Positions 1 to 6,650 of a stretch of DNA of 10,129 nucleotides are shown here, piece by piece (within the stretch, counting starts at the first letter, position 1; each line of letters opens with the position of its first letter). Below the pieces are notes generated by a model that ran no database searches, was not told the DNA's origin, and worked only from the letters and a program-made list of their open reading frames with translations. The DNA is from an uncultured Saprospiraceae bacterium (lineage in GTDB: Bacteria > Bacteroidota > Bacteroidia > Chitinophagales > Saprospiraceae): NCBI GenBank assembly GCA_934699305.1, contig CAKUWM010000078.1, positions 1 to 10,129 on the forward strand, written 5' to 3'. The position numbers and the translations under genes were made by a program.

Positions 1-101
1 GCCTTATAGTCCTTGACCTTCAATTGATTATATGCCGACTCTTGTTTACAACCGGTCATAATTGTAAAACATATCAACAATATATAAATCCATTTAAACA
101 T
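1..101 (-). CDS. Lipoprotein, N-terminal 33 residues only (gene runs off the window)
   Basis: Reading the minus strand from the ATG at 101 gives an open frame of 33 codons that leaves the left edge. The translation begins MFKWIYILLICFTIMTGCKQ. It has one lysine, a hydrophobic core and a lipobox-like M-T-G-C with the lipidated cysteine at residue 18, so this is a signal-peptidase II substrate. The residues after the cysteine (KQESAYNQ) contain no Asp-rich export tag that I recognise. The mature protein cannot be identified from the roughly 15 residues seen. It is divergent from the barrel protein gene starting at 268, with 166 bp between the two starts. It is too short for the usual ORF length cut-offs, but the signal peptide and start are convincing. 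Function is unknown. Confidence 0.72.
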   Translation of the reverse strand, partial: MFKWIYILLICFTIMTGCKQESAYNQLKVKDYK

Positions 102-108
102 AGTACAC

Positions 109-116
109 TATCTTTG
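109..116 (+). promoter_or_regulatory. Possible Bacteroidota -7 box (TATCTTTG)
   Basis: TATCTTTG is an exact match to the Bacteroidota sigma-ABfr -7 consensus TAnnTTTG and is followed by CA, a common start context. It points toward the gene at 268 and would give a leader of about 145 nt. No clear TTG lies 19-21 bp upstream, and that upstream region is the start of the divergent lipoprotein gene. Only the -7 half is supported. Confidence 0.3.
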
Positions 117-194
117 CATTTGAAAAATTGATGCGAAATTAAACAGCATTTAATAACATCTAATGTAAAAATCGTAAAAATTTATTGAAAAATA

Positions 195-227
195 TTGATT
201 TATAACAAAACAGCATAACTAACTTTC
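195..227 (+). promoter_or_regulatory. Alternative weak promoter for the barrel protein gene
   Basis: TTG (195-197) is followed after 22 bp by TAACTTTC (220-227), which matches TAnnTTTG in all but the last base. The spacing is a little longer than the usual 19-21 bp. It would give a leader of roughly 35 nt for the gene at 268. It competes with the exact -7 box at 109-116. Confidence 0.25.
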
Positions 228-267
228 TACTTAACCTAATAGAAATTTAAACAAAAATTTAAAAGAA

Positions 268-987
268 ATGAATTCAAAATTAATTTTATCATTTGTCATC
301 ATTGTGTGTTTATTTCCTCTTGTAGCATTTAGCCAAAGCACTGACAATCTTCGTTTTGGTGCTCAAGTCAGTCCCACTATCTCATGGCTCTCATCCGACC
401 ATGCAAAAGTCTTAGGTGGCGGACCGGACTTAGGTTTAAAAATAGGAGCTATCGGAGAATTTGGCTTTGCAGAAAATTATTTTTTCACAGTAGGTCTTGG
501 TTTTGGGTTAGCGCAAGCAGGAAAGCTGCAATTTGCTGAAGGTGGCGACTTATTGCCCAATAGCCTCTTATCCACAGAAGTCCCGGAAGCCATCAGGCAC
601 AACTTCCCGGTGGACACTAAGGTTGACTATAGACTCAATTATCTGGAGATCCCGATAGGTCTGAAATTGAGAACCCGTGAATATGGCTACACACGCTATT
701 TTGCTGAAATACCCATTATCACACTAAGCGCCGTTACCAGTGCAAAAGGCAATATAGATGCTGCCAACTTAGATGTTAATAAAGAAAACATAAGAAAAGA
801 TGTCAAAGCATTGAATGCCCAATGGGGTCTCGGTGGAGGTATGGAATACTATTTCAGCGAATCCAATGCCTTTACAATCGGAGTTTACTATCATCAAGGA
901 TTTTTTGATATTACATCAAAAAGACCGACTAACGATGGTAAAGAAATAAATCACACCATTGCTTTGAAAGTCGGAATTTTATTTTAA
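268..987 (+). CDS. Outer-membrane beta-barrel protein, PorT-like family
   Basis: This 239-residue protein is probably a small outer-membrane beta barrel of the PorT / OMP_b-brl type common in Bacteroidota. A signal peptide covers residues 1-22 (A-F-S before Q23), the usual Bacteroidota cleavage context. The mature N-terminus LRFGAQVSPTISWL is the typical first strand of PorT-like barrels. Alternating strands follow: GLKIGAIGEFGF near 55-66, FFTVGLGFGLAQAG near 72-85, YRLNYLEIPIGLKLR near 121-135, QWGLGGGMEYYF near 184-195, and FTIGVYYHQGF near 201-211. The chain ends HTIALKVGILF with the C-terminal phenylalanine expected for BAM recognition. The middle part (about 86-120) is a longer loop. 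The start at 268 follows an A-rich AAAAGAA and gives the full signal peptide. Such proteins are often just called 'PorT family'; a role in type IX secretion cannot be claimed. A hairpin follows at 999-1030. Confidence 0.85.
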   Translation: MNSKLILSFVIIVCLFPLVAFSQSTDNLRFGAQVSPTISWLSSDHAKVLGGGPDLGLKIGAIGEFGFAENYFFTVGLGFGLAQAGKLQFAEGGDLLPNSLLSTEVPEAIRHNFPVDTKVDYRLNYLEIPIGLKLRTREYGYTRYFAEIPIITLSAVTSAKGNIDAANLDVNKENIRKDVKALNAQWGLGGGMEYYFSESNAFTIGVYYHQGFFDITSKRPTNDGKEINHTIALKVGILF

Positions 988-998
988 ACCCGAATAGT

Positions 999-1030
999 TG
1001 TGTTAAAGGCAAAGGATTGCCTTTAACACA
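999..1030 (+). terminator. Strong hairpin between convergent genes, likely terminator
   Basis: A perfect 14-bp stem (999-1012 with 1017-1030; core GTGTTAAAGGCAA) closes a 4-nt AGGA loop, 11 bp after the stop codon of the barrel gene. There is no clean U-tract on either strand (TATTCATATT follows on the plus strand), but the position between two convergent genes favours a bidirectional terminator. Confidence 0.65.
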
Positions 1031-1043
1031 TATTCATATTATA

Positions 1044-1192
1044 GGCAAAAATATTGTCTTTAAGAGGAATTACATCTAACTAAATCGCAACAAGTTGAAT
1101 ATCAAATATCTGTAAACATATTGATTCGTGACTATTTGAACTTCAACACAACAAACAGTTAGCAATATATTTCTTAAAGACAATATTTTGCC
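1044..1192. repeat. 149-bp inverted-repeat element (MITE-like or long hairpin)
   Basis: The left arm 1044-1065 starts GGCAAAAATATTGTC. The right arm 1172-1192 is its reverse complement (ends CAATATTTTGCC), with a single-base bulge in the A-run over 21-22 nt. A further inner pair CTAACT (1076-1081) / AGTTAG (1157-1162) extends the symmetry imperfectly. A 14-nt direct repeat with one mismatch, CTTTAAG[A/T]GGAATT, occurs at 1058-1071 and 1192-1205. There is no coding potential inside. Size and end structure resemble a MITE, but I see no convincing target-site duplication. It could instead be a structured RNA or a second terminator. Confidence 0.55.
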
Positions 1193-1205
1193 TTTAAGTG
1201 GAATT

Positions 1206-1473
1206 CGGGATTAAGCTACTGCAAACGATAAACAAGAATAGCCAATTTGTTAGTTGTCTGCTCTTCAATCAATTTTCCACTATTCCTCTTTGTATTCTTC
1301 TAAAATAACATTAAAAATGTCCCTTACTCCGGATTTTACCATAAACGGAAACATTTGTAGAAAGGTCAATCGCAACTTGGATTAATTAGGGTGTGAATAG
1401 TTACTATTTATTTATTACAATTGAATTAACAACAACGTAATTTCAGTCAAAGAGTAGTTAACATACAATCTAT
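1206..1473. other. Gene-free stretch downstream of both convergent genes
   Basis: No supported gene is seen here. The longest open pieces are about 24 codons (for example minus-strand MFPFMVKSGVRDIFNVILEE ending in a stop near 1284) and lack recognisable homology. CGCAACTTGG at 1371-1380 recurs in inverse orientation near 3700. A small palindrome AATAGTTACTATT lies near 1396-1408. No good terminator for the minus gene ending at 1474 is visible. The stretch may be decayed DNA. Confidence 0.4.
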
Positions 1474-2577
1474 TTAAGGATAATTTTTTAAATTATATTT
1501 CCTTTCTTCGGCAAATGAAAGAGTAGTAACTTTACCTTTAACTTTACAGCTCGAAATTGAATTATTCCTTTGAGCTTTAATGAGATGATTAAAATCTTGT
1601 CCATTATAATTCTGACAATCAAAAATTTTAATTTCTTTTAATCGAATAATAGAATCAAAGATATATCTAAATTCTACATAGTAGCTAACCCACGTCGAAT
1701 TTATCGGTAACAAAGTCTTAACTCGAGGCATGTTAAATATGATACTTTTCACTATGTTATCCCTTCCCAAAATAAGAGTAACATAATTATTAGGTTGTAA
1801 CTTGTCTTGAATAATGAAGCGAAAAATAATACTACTATCATTTTCAGTTTGACTGAGTTCTTTCAATTTACCTCGGCTAATCCTCTTGATAAGATAGCTT
1901 TCTTTATCTAGAGCATTGGTTACTCCTATTTGCCAGCTTCGATTACCGACTTCGTGAAAAGAATTTTTTTCTAATTCTGCAACGTGATCAAAATAATCAA
2001 CATTACAATAAAATAATTTGGAATATGATTTATGGGATGGATCATAAAAAATCGTTCCATAATATCCCATTTCACCTTTCGACTGTGGGTTAGAAATTTT
2101 ATAATTAATATTATAATATTCTTTATTTACATTTCTCATGTCTTTATTGCGTTCATACAATTCTGAATTGTATTTTAGCAAATTTTGCAGTCTAAGTAAT
2201 ATTGCATCGTTTTTTTCGGCACGTATTACCACCTCATTTAAGACCTTCGGACTTCTTTTAAGAAAATAAGTTTTATCCTTTAAAATTAGTATAAAAGTAT
2301 CAATGTTTTCTACGTTCCGTAAGTGGGCATAAATTTCAAAATCAGGTATTGTTATTTCTCCTTTTTCATTTGTAAGTCCTATCAATTCATCTTTATTCGC
2401 ATCAAAAACTATTAAATCAGAAATTGGTAAACTATCAATACTATAAAATCTTACTTTGAACTGACCGGATGAAGTTATGGGAAAAACAAAAAAGGCGGAT
2501 ACTATTCCTACATAGCATCCGAACCCAATGTGATTAAGTATATTATCAATCAACTTGACTTGATTTTTCTCCAGCAT
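1474..2577 (-). CDS. Secreted protein with CarboxypepD_reg-like N-terminal domain, function unknown
   Basis: This is a 367-residue protein from the ATG at 2577; an in-frame GTG at 2589 would add four residues (MLLI). The ATG is preferred because GTG starts are rarer and nothing near the GTG improves initiation. The N-terminus has a long polar lead (MLEKNQVKLIDN), a hydrophobic stretch IGFGCYVGIVSAFFVFPITS and SSG before Q, so a signal peptide is likely. Residues about 41-120 resemble a CarboxypepD_reg-like (Ig-like) domain: KVRFYSIDSLPISDLIVFD, GLTNEKGEITIPDF, then the hallmark LNEVVIRAEK that ends such domains in Bacteroidota. The remaining 240 residues match no family I recognise. They are rich in Lys, Asn, Tyr and Ser and predict as mixed beta strands. 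No TonB plug or barrel follows, so this is not a receptor. The start lies inside the upstream lipoprotein gene (32-nt overlap), so the two are probably translated from one mRNA. Confidence 0.75.
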   Translation of the reverse strand: MLEKNQVKLIDNILNHIGFGCYVGIVSAFFVFPITSSGQFKVRFYSIDSLPISDLIVFDANKDELIGLTNEKGEITIPDFEIYAHLRNVENIDTFILILKDKTYFLKRSPKVLNEVVIRAEKNDAILLRLQNLLKYNSELYERNKDMRNVNKEYYNINYKISNPQSKGEMGYYGTIFYDPSHKSYSKLFYCNVDYFDHVAELEKNSFHEVGNRSWQIGVTNALDKESYLIKRISRGKLKELSQTENDSSIIFRFIIQDKLQPNNYVTLILGRDNIVKSIIFNMPRVKTLLPINSTWVSYYVEFRYIFDSIIRLKEIKIFDCQNYNGQDFNHLIKAQRNNSISSCKVKGKVTTLSFAEERKYNLKNYP

Positions 2578-3406
2578 AATCAGCAGCACATCCTAAATCA
2601 TAACCACCACTACTAGTTGCTGTACCACAATTTGGTGCTGTCATAAATGACCACACGTCCACTGCTGCTACTTTAATACCATGCCATATACATTTAAAAC
2701 AAATACGTGATTCCAAATTGGTATCAGTAAATTCTTTACCTGCTGTATAAGTTATTTTACTCATTCTATTAAACCATGGATGTGAAGCATTATTTATAGC
2801 ATCCATCCAATAAGAATAACTATACTTGGCAATAGAGCAAGCTCCTAATACTAAGGCTACGTCATTTCCAGTTTGAGTATTTTGATCATAATTGCAGGTA
2901 TAATTTTTGTAAATGAAATTTTCAAGCTGTTCAATCTCAGAAGTAAATTGAACCGCTGATTTGTATGTTTGAGATTCAAAATTGGCTGCATTATCTAATA
3001 TATAAGCAAGGGAGTCAACTAATGGTCCAATATTTGAAGTAATATAATTATTGGCAATCAAGTATGTTGAGGCAGATTGCCCATTTTCAACCAAATAATA
3101 ACTTTTTTGCATGGCTAATAAATGTTGACTCCAAGCACTCAAACTTGTATCCGAACTTGTTATAAATTGCTGCGGTATTGATGAACGTCCATAATTAAAC
3201 ATCTCTCTTAAACTAGCAGATTGAAAATTTGGCATTCCAGCCACAGCAGTTAATCTCATATTATGACTCATCCCCAATTGTTCAAATCCATCAGCTCTAA
3301 CTGACAAACTGGATTGATCTTTAATTTTAATTTCTTTTTCACAGGCTAAAAATAAGCAGATAGTAAAGAATAAACTAATAGATAAAATAATTTTTAAATT
3401 TTCCAT
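2546..3406 (-). CDS. Lipoprotein of unknown function with G-x-x-H-N motif
   Basis: This 286-residue protein has a type II signal peptide. MENLKIILSISLFFTICLFL precedes A21-C22, and the lipobox is L-F-L-A-C. Cys22 is followed by EKEIKIKD, so it is probably anchored in the periplasmic or outer membrane. Residues 40-51 (GFEQLGMSHNMRL) hold a G-x-x-H-N segment that I have seen near the N-terminus of uncharacterised Bacteroidota lipoproteins; this is recollection, not a search. The middle is helical and Gln/Ser/Asn-rich. The C-terminal part is unusual: C236-F-K-C239, then KVAAVDVWSFMTAPNCG, a Gly/Ser stretch, and GYDLGCAADYAGEK. Four cysteines in the last 50 residues could form disulfides in the periplasm. 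It is the first gene of a two-gene unit, overlapping the next start. The region looks more AT-rich than the transporter and peptidase genes. No function is claimed. Confidence 0.8.
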   Translation of the reverse strand: MENLKIILSISLFFTICLFLACEKEIKIKDQSSLSVRADGFEQLGMSHNMRLTAVAGMPNFQSASLREMFNYGRSSIPQQFITSSDTSLSAWSQHLLAMQKSYYLVENGQSASTYLIANNYITSNIGPLVDSLAYILDNAANFESQTYKSAVQFTSEIEQLENFIYKNYTCNYDQNTQTGNDVALVLGACSIAKYSYSYWMDAINNASHPWFNRMSKITYTAGKEFTDTNLESRICFKCIWHGIKVAAVDVWSFMTAPNCGTATSSGGYDLGCAADYAGEKSSQVD

Positions 3407-3482
3407 GTTTCAATCTTTGATAATCAAAATATCCAGCTACTCTTTTCAAGGTATTTTTGCATTCCAACTATTCTTAGTCAAA

Positions 3483-3514
3483 CAAATTACATAATAGTGA
3501 CAAAAAATCAAAAG
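3483..3514 (-). promoter_or_regulatory. Candidate promoter for the lipoprotein pair
   Basis: On the minus strand CTTTTG (3514-3509) is followed after exactly 19 bp by TAATTTG (3489-3483). This fits a Bacteroidota TTTG-N19-TAnnTTTG promoter with one base missing in the -7 spacer. It lies about 75-80 nt upstream of the ATG at 3406. Confidence 0.35.
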
Positions 3515-3562
3515 ATTTATTTCGTTTTATCATATTAACATTTGATGCATTAAGATAGCCAC

Positions 3563-3584
3563 AAGAAAGAAAGAAAGAAAGAAG
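3563..3584. repeat. AAAG tetranucleotide tandem repeat
   Basis: About five AAAG units lie in a row (G at 3565, 3569, 3573, 3577 and 3581, then a broken unit). They sit about 160 bp upstream of the lipoprotein start and about 50 bp upstream of its candidate promoter. Slippage here could alter spacing of an upstream site, but no frame is affected. Confidence 0.75.
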
Positions 3585-3800
3585 TTAAATTAACACATCA
3601 TTAACGTTATTTTGATAAGATTTCTAAAAGTAAATTTTCTACTATTCGGTTTTTAAACTAAATAATCTCTTTCAGGCTTGATTTTCCCTTATCCCAAGTT
3701 GCGTTTAATCTAAAATCTTCAAAAAATTACACGGAAAAAAAAGATCAATATTTAGACATATTCTCGAAAAGTCGGGATTTCTTTAAAATCAAAATGTTGA
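3585..3800. other. Gene-free AT-rich stretch
   Basis: No start codon with a supported reading frame is present. One 45-codon open stretch without an ATG runs from about 3662 to 3803 on the plus strand and resembles nothing known. CCAAGTTGCG (about 3697-3706) is the inverse of CGCAACTTGG at 1371-1380. It may contain remnants of lost genes, but none is identifiable. Confidence 0.35.
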
Positions 3801-3855
3801 CGTGATAGTCGTTTAGGCCAAAGTAATTGGACTATTACGAATATACAATTGGTAT
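3801..3855 (+). repeat. REP-like repeat, copy A (inverted partner at 9975-10027)
   Basis: The 53 bases 3803-3855 match the reverse complement of 9975-10027 with 3 mismatches. Within this copy CGTGATAGTC (3801-3810) pairs with GACTATTACG (3830-3839), giving a 10-bp stem with one G-T wobble. The 19-nt loop contains GGCC. A conserved tail AATATACAATTGGTAT follows the stem. The unit sits just downstream (in the minus sense) of the transporter terminator. It is too short to code for anything. Confidence 0.8.
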
Positions 3856-3865
3856 CACAGCATAA

Positions 3866-3901
3866 AAAAGTGCATAAGTCGTGTTAGATTTATGCACTTT
3901 T
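3866..3901 (-). terminator. Intrinsic terminator of the POT transporter gene
   Basis: A perfect 12-bp stem AAAAGTGCATAA (3866-3877) / TTATGCACTTTT (3890-3901) has a 12-nt loop. Read on the minus strand it ends in a run of T, about 30 nt after the transporter stop codon, which is the classical intrinsic terminator form. Confidence 0.82.
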
Positions 3902-3929
3902 CTTTTAACAATAATTATTATTTCAATCC

Positions 3930-5567
3930 CTAATTTATTCCCCTTTCCTGCATAACTTTCCTGATCCTCTTGACCATTAGAAACAGGACTACAAAGGCAA
4001 TCATCACCAATCCAAAATTCATCAAAAAGAAGTTGGCTTTATTGTCAAACAAATCCCACATTCCTGCCAATACACCGGATAATTTATTTCCGATACTTGT
4101 GGAAAGAAACCAACCTCCCATCAATAATGCCGTCAGGCGAGGTGGACTCAACTTAGACACCAACGATAATCCCATTGGTGATAGACACAACTCTCCCACT
4201 GTTATTACACCATACGTAGAGATCAACCACCATGCACTGGCCTTGGAAATCTGAATATCAGTTACAGCCGCTGCTAAATACATTACCAAGCAAGACAAAG
4301 CGGTGATCAGTAAGCCCAACAAAAGCTTATATGGCGTTGATGGTTCTTTTCTCCTTGCCCTAAGGAAGCCCCACAAGCCTACCAAAACCGGTGTCAAAAA
4401 TATAACCCAAAATGGATTGACTGATTGAAATAACTCCGTATTGAAAACATAGAGTGTCTCACCTTCCGGAGGCATCTTATCAGCCTGAAGATTGCGCAAA
4501 TAAACATCTTTTCCCATTTCATTTACTACCTCTCCATTTTCTTTTACCACTCTGAAATCTTTGTCATACTTGACTACTTCCCCTGTTTCATTCTTTATTT
4601 TTTCCACCAAATAAATGGCCTCTGCCGGCTTCTCTATGACGGTAGGCACTTCTCGATCAGTGTAATACTGTGCCCACGTCGTAAGCGCTGTACCATTTTG
4701 TTTAAACACTGCCCAAAACATAACACTGACTAAAAATATAGCCAACAGCGCACCTACCGGCTTTTTATCTTCTTCATTAGATTTATAATACAACATATAG
4801 AAGAAATATAACACAGGGATACAGGCAAATAGGAAAGCATCGGTGCTATCCGAACCCAACAATGTGCCCGGTATATACCAGCCTACAATACCTGCAATCA
4901 ACGAAGGAAGAATGATGTTGGAAAAAACCCTGGCTATCGACATATCATCTTTCTGGGCCGGCTTAATCACATCGGCCTCTTTATACGTCTTTCTACCCAT
5001 GACAAATATAATCACTCCTATAAACATCCCTATTCCCGCAGAAGCAAATGCAGCACCCCACCCTATTGAATTTCTCAAATAGGCAGCAAAAAAATTACAG
5101 ATAAATGCTCCTATATTTATTCCCATATAAAATATGTTAAAACCGGAATCTTTCTGCGCTCGATATCGATCATCATTGTACAGATTTCCGACAAGCGTAC
5201 TTATATTTGGCTTAAAGAATCCATTACCAATAATAATTAAGCCCAATGAAGCATAAAATGTGGGTAATGTGCCTATCGCCAATCCCAAATATCCAAGCCC
5301 CATAAGTATCCCACCTATGATGATGGACTTACCATATCCCAGCTTCCTATCTGCTATCAATCCACCCAAAAAAGGAGTCAGATACACCAATGCAATAAAT
5401 GTCCCGAATATATCCGCTGCTGTGCGACGATCCATTGCCATACCACCACTCTCAGCATCCGTGAGATACAATTGTAATATTCCCAATATCAGGTAAAACC
5501 CAAACCTTTCCCACATTTCCGTGAAAAACATTACCTTTAATCCGGCAGGATGCTTGCTATTCGACAT
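3930..5567 (-). CDS. Peptide MFS transporter, POT/PTR2 family
   Basis: This 545-residue inner-membrane proton-coupled oligopeptide transporter is predicted to import di- and tripeptides. Family marks: E17-M-W-E20-R21-F in TM1 (ExxERF proton/peptide motif); GGLIADRKLGYGK at 68-80 (PTR2 signature 1); K119 in GFFKPNIS in TM4; FYMGINIGAF at 146-155 (PTR2 signature 2, FYxxINxG); G458-E-L-C-L-S-P-M-G in TM10 with E459. Twelve core helices are readable, plus two extra helices at about 215-262 as in prokaryotic POTs. A polar segment of about 85 residues (about 300-382) lies between TM7 and TM8 and should be periplasmic. Departures: the TM7 motif is FWAVFKQ (K289) where the Streptococcus thermophilus protein has Glu300, and L28 stands where that protein has Arg33. 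The start at 5567 puts the ExxER motif at the usual distance. The gene is divergent from the reductase at 5669 and is followed by a terminator at 3866-3901. Confidence 0.93.
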   Translation of the reverse strand: MSNSKHPAGLKVMFFTEMWERFGFYLILGILQLYLTDAESGGMAMDRRTAADIFGTFIALVYLTPFLGGLIADRKLGYGKSIIIGGILMGLGYLGLAIGTLPTFYASLGLIIIGNGFFKPNISTLVGNLYNDDRYRAQKDSGFNIFYMGINIGAFICNFFAAYLRNSIGWGAAFASAGIGMFIGVIIFVMGRKTYKEADVIKPAQKDDMSIARVFSNIILPSLIAGIVGWYIPGTLLGSDSTDAFLFACIPVLYFFYMLYYKSNEEDKKPVGALLAIFLVSVMFWAVFKQNGTALTTWAQYYTDREVPTVIEKPAEAIYLVEKIKNETGEVVKYDKDFRVVKENGEVVNEMGKDVYLRNLQADKMPPEGETLYVFNTELFQSVNPFWVIFLTPVLVGLWGFLRARRKEPSTPYKLLLGLLITALSCLVMYLAAAVTDIQISKASAWWLISTYGVITVGELCLSPMGLSLVSKLSPPRLTALLMGGWFLSTSIGNKLSGVLAGMWDLFDNKANFFLMNFGLVMIAFVVLFLMVKRIRKVMQERGIN

Positions 5568-5592
5568 CTTTTATATTTCGTTTTAATTGCTA

Positions 5593-5623
5593 AAAATATA
5601 TTTATTTATCGATTTTTGTTCAA
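5593..5623 (-). promoter_or_regulatory. Candidate promoter for the POT transporter
   Basis: On the minus strand TTG (5623-5621) is followed after 20 bp by TATATTTT (5600-5593), close to TAnnTTTG. It lies about 25 nt upstream of the ATG at 5567, inside the 101-bp divergent intergenic region. That region is almost all A/T, so chance matches are likely. Confidence 0.35.
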
Positions 5624-5668
5624 TTTGTTTTAAAAATTCAACATTTAAAATTTATTTTATCACTATTT

Positions 5669-6640
5669 ATGCATAATCATCATCATATTATTATTATAGG
5701 CGGAGGTCCGATTGGCTTGGCTTGCGCCTTAGAGGCCAAGAAAGCCAATCTCAGTTACCTTATCCTGGAAAAAGGCTGTTTGGCCAACTCTCTATATAAC
5801 TACCCCAAGAACATGACTTTTTTTTCATCCTCCAAGTTATTGGAGTTAGACGATATTCCTTTTATATCCATACTCAACAAACCTAAGCGCAACGAAGCCT
5901 TAGAATATTACCGCCGTGTCGCCGAATATAGGAAAATTAATATCAATCTTTTTGAAAAAGTACTTACCGTCACATCAATCAATGACACCTTCTCCATCAC
6001 TTCAGATAAGGCCACCTATTCCTCTGATTATGTGATCATTGCAACAGGCTTTTACGACATCCCCAGCCTATTAAACATTGAAGGAGAGCAATTGCCCAAG
6101 GTAAAACATTACTACGATGAAGCACATTTTTATGCCTTTCAAAAGGTTGCTGTCATAGGAGCCATGAATTCAGCCGTAGATGCTGCTTTAGAAACTTATA
6201 GAAAAGGGGCAGAAGTCACCATGATCATTCGCTCTTCACAGATCGGAGAGCGGGTTAAATACTGGGTTCGTCCTGATATCGAAAATAGAATTCGTGAAGG
6301 CTCCATCAAGGCTTATTTCAGCAGCAATATCACTAAAATCACGCACGACACCATCGACATCAACACACCTGATGGGTTGATTACCCTTGATAACGACTGG
6401 GTGATAGCTATGACCGGTTATGAGCCGGATACCACCTTCCTTCAATCTTGTGGAATACACCTTTCCGACGATGGTTTGAGAAAGCCTTCATACAATCCCG
6501 ACACCTATGAATCCAATGTTCCCGGCCTATTCCTCGCCGGCGTTGTATGTGGAGGATTGGATACACATACCTATTTTATTGAAAACAGTAGAGAACACGC
6601 TACTACAATCATGCATACCATCAAAAACAGGAATAAATAA
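5669..6640 (+). CDS. ypdA: YpdA-family NAD(P)-linked flavoprotein (bacillithiol disulfide reductase-like)
   Basis: This 323-residue cytosolic flavin oxidoreductase belongs to the YpdA/Bdr family, proposed to reduce bacillithiol disulfide with NADPH. In order: FAD dinucleotide motif G11-G-G-P-I-G16 after beta strand HIIII; YNYPKNMTFFSS (43-54), the YPxxMxFFS segment diagnostic of YpdA; ATG at 125-127; second dinucleotide site VIGAMNSAVDAA (162-173); YWVRPDIENRI (198-208); and the C-terminal FAD segment VPGLFLAGVVCGG (284-296) with HTYFIEN after it. Length matches the family. The residue equivalent to Cys14 of the Staphylococcus aureus enzyme (GGGPCG) is Ile15 here, so any redox cysteine must be elsewhere (C19, C37, C261, C294) or absent. 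The N-terminus starts MHNHHH, a natural histidine run. No bsh genes are in the window to confirm bacillithiol use. It is divergent from the transporter. Confidence 0.88.
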   Translation: MHNHHHIIIIGGGPIGLACALEAKKANLSYLILEKGCLANSLYNYPKNMTFFSSSKLLELDDIPFISILNKPKRNEALEYYRRVAEYRKININLFEKVLTVTSINDTFSITSDKATYSSDYVIIATGFYDIPSLLNIEGEQLPKVKHYYDEAHFYAFQKVAVIGAMNSAVDAALETYRKGAEVTMIIRSSQIGERVKYWVRPDIENRIREGSIKAYFSSNITKITHDTIDINTPDGLITLDNDWVIAMTGYEPDTTFLQSCGIHLSDDGLRKPSYNPDTYESNVPGLFLAGVVCGGLDTHTYFIENSREHATTIMHTIKNRNK

Positions 6641-6650
6641 CATTATATTT

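Noticed and set aside
1474..2577. CarboxypepD_reg-like protein as a TonB-dependent receptor
   Set aside because: There is no plug domain, no barrel and no C-terminal aromatic residue, and 367 residues is too short.
1371..3706. CGCAACTTGG at 1371-1380 and its inverse near 3697-3706 as terminal repeats of an element carrying the lipoprotein pair
   Set aside because: The match is only 10 bp and the flanks do not align well. A match this short is expected by chance in 10 kb.
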